This document shows, piece by piece, positions 56,290-64,000 of a stretch of 64,000 nt of DNA. How positions within the stretch are numbered: position 1 is the first letter of the stretch; every line of letters starts with the position of its first letter. The position numbers and the translations under genes are program-made. The stretch covers positions 20,763,348-20,827,347 of the forward strand of contig CM055095.1 in assembly GCA_029204225.1 (NCBI GenBank). The letters are read 5' to 3'. This DNA comes from Diphasiastrum complanatum. Its lineage: Eukaryota; Streptophyta; Lycopodiopsida; Lycopodiales; Lycopodiaceae. Below the pieces are notes generated by a model, which saw only the letters and a program-made list of their open reading frames with translations, was not told where the DNA came from and ran no database searches.

Positions 56290-56889
56290 TAAATAATATT
56301 ATTAAATGTTCTTGTGTCAAGATGCCATTCGGCGAGAAATACGCATAAGGATGTAGATATATTCATTCCATATCTTAGAAAATATATTCCTACAGATGTT
56401 GCCCATTCCATAGACTGGCAGATCGTCAGCTTGGAGGTGATCTCTTCCTTCTTAATAGCATTTTGAAATCAATATTCTAATGAAATATTTTCAATCTAAT
56501 TCATTTTGTTTCATAATTGATTTCCTGTGTGCTGAATTATTTTGCAGTCACCCCAGCAAAATGATTCATTCAACTGTGGGTAGTACACATTGTACAATGC
56601 CAAGCTATTTTTTGAGTGGTTCATCCTTCAACAAGATGTTGATATTTCTAAGGTAATAAAATCTGTTTATTCTTATTTTGAAATCATGATTAGTTTTCTA
56701 TTCTAGTGATGTTATTGGCCATTACCAATACATGAATGTTCTATTTTGCAGTTTACACTTTCTGAGTACACATCAAGCCAGGTGTACAGATTTAGACAAG
56801 AAATTATCCTGAGTATACTGGCTCAGGCAAGGCTTCAGCCTCCCATTATTGATGATGGTGCAAAGGATGATGTAGTTGTACTAAATTAA
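56290..56889 (+). pseudogene. Ulp1/C48-like cysteine protease exons, C-terminal half
   Basis: Three exons with GT-AG joins: about 56290-56436 (HKDVDIFIPYLRKYIPTDVA, then SIDWQIVSLE), 56548-56652 (SPQQNDSFNCG, a TAG, YTLYNAKLFFEWF) and 56752-56889 (FTLSEYTSSQVYRFRQEIIL to a TAA). The pattern W.(I/V)..(E)SPQQND..(N)CG.Y.L....FFEW matches the oxyanion Gln and catalytic Cys region of Ulp1/SENP proteases. The preceding His and Asp of the triad are not found upstream, where introns or deletions intervene. Probably part of the H3-like transcription unit, because it follows on the same strand 130 bp later, but a separate gene is possible. Confidence 0.68.
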
Positions 56890-56894
56890 GATCA

Positions 56895-58030
56895 TGCATT
56901 TGAATGACCTTGTTCGGTTTATCCCTATACATGAACATAAGTTAGATAGAATGTATACCTTGCTCTATGAGTAGTTCAAAAACTCCACAAGCTGTAGTAC
57001 TTGCAAGAGAAAACACAGATTTGTTGAATATCAAATAGGATAATTCTCTTGATATCATATGTGGTTGAGACTCCATCCTCTGAACATGTTGAGTCCTCCA
57101 CCTTCACCCATGAGCCATCTCACTTTGAACTAACCGTGTTGTAATTGACACCCTTACGAGCAATAATAATTTCAGTAATGTAAATACATATAGACTAAAG
57201 AAGCTTATATTGGTTCCACTTTCTTGAAATCAGAAGAGAGTTTCCTTGTACAGAATAAGTTCTTTTTTGATCTTATGAAATATTATATTAATGATGATGT
57301 ATTTATTACTACTGTAGGATTTGTGCAATTTTTTTGACTACTAAAAAGACAAAGTCCTATGTTTGTTATCTAGTGCAATAATAAAATTCTTTGATATCAT
57401 AGATTTTGAGATTGATGACTTGGTTCTTGGTGTCAATTATGAAGAAGATGAAGCTCTTCTAATAGGTGAGGAATGTCTTCAAAGGGCAATTTTAGATGGT
57501 CATGAGCACGACAAAAGCATTCCTTCAGAGGAAGAATTTATTGTCGTCCAATCTTAAGCTTGTCTACTCCTTCAAGAATGCAATTTACAAATTACTTTGA
57601 TCATATTGGAGGTCATTATATAGATGATGAAGACCTCATTGTTGTTGATGATGAAGAATGTGTAAGTTTTAATTATGCTGAAATTGCATTTATATTTATG
57701 ATTTCTAATAGATGCATCATTACCTAACACATCTCTCTTTGTTGTGGACAACATGCACTTATAATAGATGATTTCGTCACTCGAAGAGGAGGCTTTAGAT
57801 AACATTCAAGCATGTTTCACAAATACACAGATTATGAATGGTAAGGCACTATCATTGCGGAGGACATAAGTTTTTAAGATCTAATAAGATCATTTTTCTA
57901 GGATATGGCTACATACATAGAATTAAGTGATAATAAGGACAATGCACATCTATTAGATCCATTTGGAAGTAAAGAATTCCTCTATGAGAACACAACCATT
58001 GGAGATGATGACACATCTGATGAAGATTAA
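56895..58030 (+). pseudogene. Gene B copy 3
   Basis: Readable in shifting frames: HKLDRMYTLLYE (copy 2: HRLDRMSTELFD), FKNSTSCSTCKRKHRFVEYQ (copy 2: FKSSSMCPYCNKKCCEYQ; CxxC kept), INDDVFITTVGFVQFF, then an open piece 57363-57557 with DFEIDDLVLGVNYEEDEALL and IGEECLQ. After the intron (acceptor near 57758), IIDDFVTRRGGF. The last exon (about 57903-58030) reads YIELSDNKDNAHLLDPFGSK and ends SDED before a TAA. Stops are frequent. It lacks the first exon start. Confidence 0.7.
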
Positions 58031-58145
58031 ATTTCTCTTTTGTATTATAAACAGTGTATCTTGTACAATCTATTGTATTATAGTGTGTTGTGTAACAATT
58101 TCTACTTTCTCTCTTCTTGTATAAATTTGCATGTTGTAGATCTAG

Positions 58146-59810
58146 TTGTTTGTAGAATTTGAACTTTGTAGTAAAATCACTAGAATAATTGACAAATATA
58201 GTTTATTTTCTCATTGGTTCCTCCATGCTAAGTGTTTTGATGAAATGCTACCCACGCTTTCCAATGTGATTTCTCCATCCCTTGTAATGAACATATACTC
58301 AAGCTTTCATATGTGTTTGCAAAGAATGTTGTATGATCTCTTAGTATATGCTGCACAAGGTAGAAATCTAGTATCAGTCTAATATTTAAGTCAACTTAAA
58401 TAATTCAATAAGAAGAAAGTCTATTTATTTTCACTGACGGTCCATGTAATGAGTGACATGATCTACTCTCCATACTTGCATCAACAAACTCCACGCAACT
58501 CTTTTGTAGAACTTGTTTATCAGTATCAATAAATATATCTTTCATGTCAAGCTTCCCCATACCTCAACTTTCAATAATCTACTTGAGACTCTCACCTCAA
58601 AGTCTTGAGTGACAACAATGATATCCTTCAATACTGAGTGCTAAATACTAGAAGCTTTACCTGTATGGTTTGATAGAAATGATGTGCTTTTGCTCCTCCT
58701 ATGTCTGTCTTAGTAGGCATATTGCCTACCTTTTATGAAAGCTTTTCATCCTTCTATATTTTGACATGTCCCTTGTGAAGTCTTGCATTTGATAAAATCG
58801 AGAGATACTTTCCTTTGAGGATGATGATGGCTTGGTATTCCAAGCAAAAACTATGTGAAGATAAATAAGATTTTCTGTTATCCTAGCCTCTACATGAAGA
58901 GTACAAATGTGCACATTTTTCAAAAGAATTGGTAATACATGTTTTCAATTTGGATCTACATTTTCTCTAGTAATGTCTTTCCTCCTAGTAATATATATTG
59001 TCATTTTCATGTAGTATAAACAAGGATGTTTGGATGTTGCACTATGAGAGACATTATACATGCATTTTAATGTTTTAAAATCATTTGCTAAGTGCCATTC
59101 TACATGAAGTCTCTGACTCTAGGAACATTGAGAACTCCATCATTCGTATGGTGCTTGATGATCCTAGGGTAAGATGTTCGACAGAATATCCATGATAATA
59201 TATCATGATCCTCCTTCAAAACCTATTGACAAAATAAGTTAGACTAAGCTCAAATACTATTGGATCAATAACAAATAATGATAGTTATTCAATCTAATCT
59301 AATAATGAGAAAAAAATACCTGAAAAGCTGCCAAGCACCAAATGTCATTTTTGGACTGGACACTAAAACTGAAATCTCCTTGATCTCTTGTTTGTGATAG
59401 TGCACTGCTCATAAGAGATCATCTTCTACCCTTTAACAATTTATAACTCATCTAACTCAATGAGCACAATGGCTACTTTACCACACCTTTTCAAAGGGTA
59501 TATCCAGGTATCTTAATAATTGATTTACGTCAACAAAGAAGTTGTTGGATGAATTATAAGATATTGATCTTCCTTCAGTTTGATATGTCTCCTTAATGTA
59601 AAATGAAGTACCAATAATTTTATGCATTCCTATGTTTAACTTGTTTCTCTGTTGCTTCAAGTGATATGACCTTGGGATAGGGACTTTTTCTTATTCAAAC
59701 TTGCTTAAAAGATTCTTTGATAAGATGAAATAAAGTCGCATATACCTCCCTGCTAATACTAGCAAAATCACAAGCTCCTTGGACATTTATATTGCTCGAT
59801 CCCCATAAAT
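58146..59810 (-). pseudogene. Gene A copy 3, 3' part
   Basis: Minus strand, high to low: GACDFASISREVYATLFHLI-like sequence (59795-59730), NKLNIGMHKIIGTSFYIKET (59478-59660), a stretch equivalent to LDES..KG.KM (about 59470-59420), the zinc pair in a line equivalent to HPCLYCMK, HICTLHVEARITENLIYLHI (58726-58923), then exon 4 (58357-58146) with HILRDHTTFFANTYESLSIC and QGMEKSHWKAWVAFH. So E, not Q, at the position changed in copy 2. Many stops. Exon 1 and the 5' half of exon 2 are gone. Confidence 0.7.
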
Positions 59811-62070
59811 GGTATTAAAACTCAAGCAATATAAATGCTCTCAACTCAAGATTGGTTGATTTCAATTACTGAATGAGTGTGGCAAGTGATAAGGGCCAAA
59901 ACTATATGTGAGGCATCCTATTTGAGTCATTTTGAGTGATAGACACTTGAACGCAATCACAATATTTGACAAATGTGACTAAGTCCGAACAAATGCAAAA
60001 AAGTTGACCTTGTAAAAAATTGCTTGTAACCCTGCAAGTTTGTTCTTATGTGGCACATTTTTCTAGTTAAAACCAAAGCTTGGAACTTTGTCATGGATAC
60101 TTGAAATAAAATGACTTGTAATAAATAGAGGCAACTAGATCAATCATGGTTTGGAGCGAATTGATTTTCAATAGTTACTTCCACAAAAAATGAGGTAGGA
60201 GCAATTTTATGGCCGCCAGCATCTCATCTACAACCAATCTAGACTAATAAAAATTTCTACATTGGCATGAAACAAATACTAAATTCAAAGAAAGAAGATT
60301 CAAAAAACAATTGAGCACTTAGTAGACCCTTACCACAAAAGTTTTAAGCACAAGATTTTTACAGACTTTTGAAGATGATTTCTCAAACTCCTATAGAAGC
60401 TAAAAAAACAAAAGTCCAAAAATATTTAGCAACCCAATAATGTAATGAACTAAGACAAAGTATTTATGGTAGGAAGGAGTGTACCTTCAACATGAAGGAA
60501 TATGGCCATGATATATCAACTACAAAGATTTTCATATGGTTGAATTTCATAGAGAAATCAAATATCTAAAGGTGAAAACACTCAATAATCACCCATCATA
60601 AACTTGCCCATTTGTGTTGGAGCTATTGACATGCACATCACTCATAAATGAAATTTAAACTATACTATATCTCCACCACTAGTACCCACCCGCCATCAAC
60701 CTCGCTTTGAGTACATTGAATGAATGGCATTGGAGACCTACTCTTTTGTATAGGTAGGTCCTTCTCCAAGCATTATCCATGCCTACACTCACAAGACATA
60801 GTAATTGCACATACTAACACTATTGACAGGTGATCTAGACTAGTGTTCCACCTCGTATACAAAGGCTGTCGCCTTAGATTATTCGTTATGTACCAAACAA
60901 TGTACATAACACCTAGACACTTTGAATAATGCCAAACAAAGATTGACGCCCAAAAAAAGTTGATGAATCAACATATTTTTGCACATATTGAAATGCAACA
61001 TGCATCCCATTTTATAACATGGATTCTTGGGTAAACGATGCTTTATTAAAAATCATGATACAAACTTTGAATCCTTAGAATACAACAAGTAATGTGTTTG
61101 GTCATCACAATTTACCTTTAAAATTAGTTGGTGAAATTCACAATTATAGATTTCCACTACCTCATATTGTTGAATGGCACACTACAAAGGTCCTAAACTA
61201 ATTCTAAATGGATTGATTCACATCATCTTTAAATCAATTAGAATCATGGTGAGTAAATAGGATTTGACTATGAGCAACCAATACTTTCTTGTGCACGTAA
61301 ATGTGACGACGCAAATAAGATCCTCTCACATTTAAAATAGTCGTGTTTATAGAATTGAAAATGTCTAGCAAACAATAGTGCCCATTGTGCCACATCGATC
61401 GAATCATGTTGCGCATCAAAACAACTAGGAATGAAAAAGATCTAATATTGTAGCTCTTGTATCTGTCTTGTTATTAGTCAAGATCCCTTGTAGTCTTCCT
61501 GGTGGAAAATGTATGTATTTCATGTACCAACAAAGATGGTTTTTTCTACCTTGTTAAAGTGTGACCTTAGACCATGATTTGAGGCCAAGTTCATTATCAC
61601 ATATTGTGTCAAGGTCAAGAGAAATTTCTAGCTTAGCTAGAAATTGGATTGAATGATAAACTACCAATTTCTCTTTTATAACCAACACTATGTATAACTT
61701 TCCTTCATGTATCTTGGAATAGAGCTATGAATGACTAGGATCATTACAAGGATAAGTGTTTCCAACCACGCACACATATTCATCTTGCCTTGTATGGTTA
61801 TATAAAGATAATTTAGTAGATGATAGAAAATCATCAAGAAAAGTAATTATAATTTTATATCTATATGTCCAAAATAATGCTAATCAATATATAATGATCG
61901 ATAAGCCATTATCGACTGTCAATACATGAAAGTTTTCTTTGCATGGTGTTTTTTCACTCATGTTAAAATCTAAACAAGCTCGAACAATAACTGCATAATT
62001 TACACTAGTGAATACAATGAACTTGAATTGCTGCTGGTTTTCATGACACACACACATAGTTTAACTAAAA
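59811..62070. other. Unassigned AT-rich DNA
   Basis: No gene, LTR or transposon motif could be supported. The 61234-61419 ORF has no recognisable feature. Confidence 0.45.
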
Positions 62071-62314
62071 TTAATACATGTTACAACGATGCTGAATTGT
62101 TATGCTTATTTTTTCATGATATATAAACATCATTGTGATGACATGATTGTAACATAAATTTATACAAGTTACAACGATGTTGAATCGTTTTCATATGGTA
62201 CAAACAGCATTGTGATGGCATAATTGTAGCAAGAAGTAATACGTGTTACAATGATGTTGAATTGGTATTGCCAAGTTTTCATGCCGTACAACCATCATTG
62301 TGGTGACACAATCA
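62071..62314. repeat. Three degenerate tandem units of about 80 bp
   Basis: Units at about 62071-62158, 62159-62235 and 62236-62314 each carry (t)gttacaa(c/t)gatg(c/t)tgaat and later catcattgtg(a/g)tgac. Within each, the gttacaa...gatg and catcattgt...gtaac parts are roughly inverted. Confidence 0.75.

Positions 62315-64000
<1,686 letters not shown>

Larger units (their letters stand above)
49786..56889 (+). mobile_element. Candidate multi-gene DNA transposon, copy 2
   Basis: The most complete copy: left terminal repeat, gene A (+), gene B (-), divergent promoter, H3-like gene (+) and Ulp1-like exons (+). It inserted into a copia leader. The right end is lost where copy 3 begins at about 56890. 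Gene-level decay is light: one stop in A, one frameshift in B, three in-frame TAGs in the H3 fold and one in the protease exons. Confidence 0.72.
56890..59810 (-). mobile_element. Candidate multi-gene DNA transposon, copy 3, inverted and truncated
   Basis: Gene B (+) and gene A (-) in the same convergent arrangement as copies 1 and 2, but inverted as a unit. The left side begins directly after the stop of the Ulp1-like exons. The right side ends inside gene A exon 2 at about 59810. No terminal repeat is left. Confidence 0.7.

Noticed and set aside
55572-56581. TAG as a reassigned sense codon
   Set aside because: The same element copies also carry TGA and TAA stops and frameshifts; simple decay is the better explanation.
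60340-60395. Possible right terminal repeat of copy 3 (ctcaaactcctatag)
   Set aside because: Resembles CTCAAAACTCCTCTA of the MITE end, but the adjacent AAAGGGTCTTTTT block is absent; probably chance.

Overview
This window looks like nuclear DNA of a land plant. It is AT-rich, full of Ty1/copia and Ty3/gypsy (chromodomain) LTR retrotransposons with initiator-Met-type primer sites (TGGTATCAGAGC), and carries long CT/CA/TA microsatellites. I see no ordinary host gene, rRNA or tRNA gene. The species cannot be named from sequence alone.

Region 1 (1-24781) is nested retrotransposon debris. A minus-strand gypsy element (907-8999; LTRs 907-1426 and 8448-8999, flanked by GGGGG) sits next to a copia gag fragment and contains a plus-strand copia element (LTR 2479-3112, body to about 7020). 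That copia has captured a piece of gypsy reverse transcriptase inside its gag. A truncated minus-strand copia (9361-12360), a gypsy fragment (12361-13080) and a cluster of palindromes (13757-14240) follow. A three-layer nest (16228-24781) holds copia C, a gypsy 3' end and nearly complete copia D (18074-24245). Region 2 (24782-30205) is largely unassigned, with simple repeats.

Region 3 (30206-59810) holds the most interesting content: three damaged copies of what I infer to be an undescribed, multi-gene DNA transposon. The core is two spliced genes in tail-to-tail orientation. Gene A (about 794 residues, 4 exons) is a candidate transposase with a coiled coil, a CxxC zinc motif and conserved acidic positions. 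Gene B is an acidic protein with a CPYC motif. Divergent from gene B, across a conserved promoter of about 300 bp full of CACGTG/CATGTG motifs, is a third gene encoding a histone H3-like fold with a long basic tail. Downstream of it in copy 2 are spliced exons resembling the catalytic-Cys half of a Ulp1-type protease. A fourth spliced gene (X, 46900-47561) lies just inside a terminal inverted repeat at 48036 that matches the left end of copy 1 at 30206, so copy 1 may span 17.8 kb, interrupted by later retrotransposons. The same terminal repeat bounds a 370-bp non-autonomous element at 44141-44510 inserted in a copia gag, which supports mobility.

Copy 1 is A(+) 30573-33309, B(-) 33344-33599 (internally deleted) and H3(+) 34517-35285. 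Copy 2 is A(+) 50309-52957 (one stop), B(-) 53070-54530 and H3/Ulp1(+) 55362-56889. Copy 3 is inverted: B(+) about 56895-58030 and A(-) 58146-59810. The final 4 kb has a degenerate tandem repeat and a CT/TA microsatellite but no recognisable gene. Protein calls were made by eye from translated motifs and from comparison among copies inside the window; no database search was possible.
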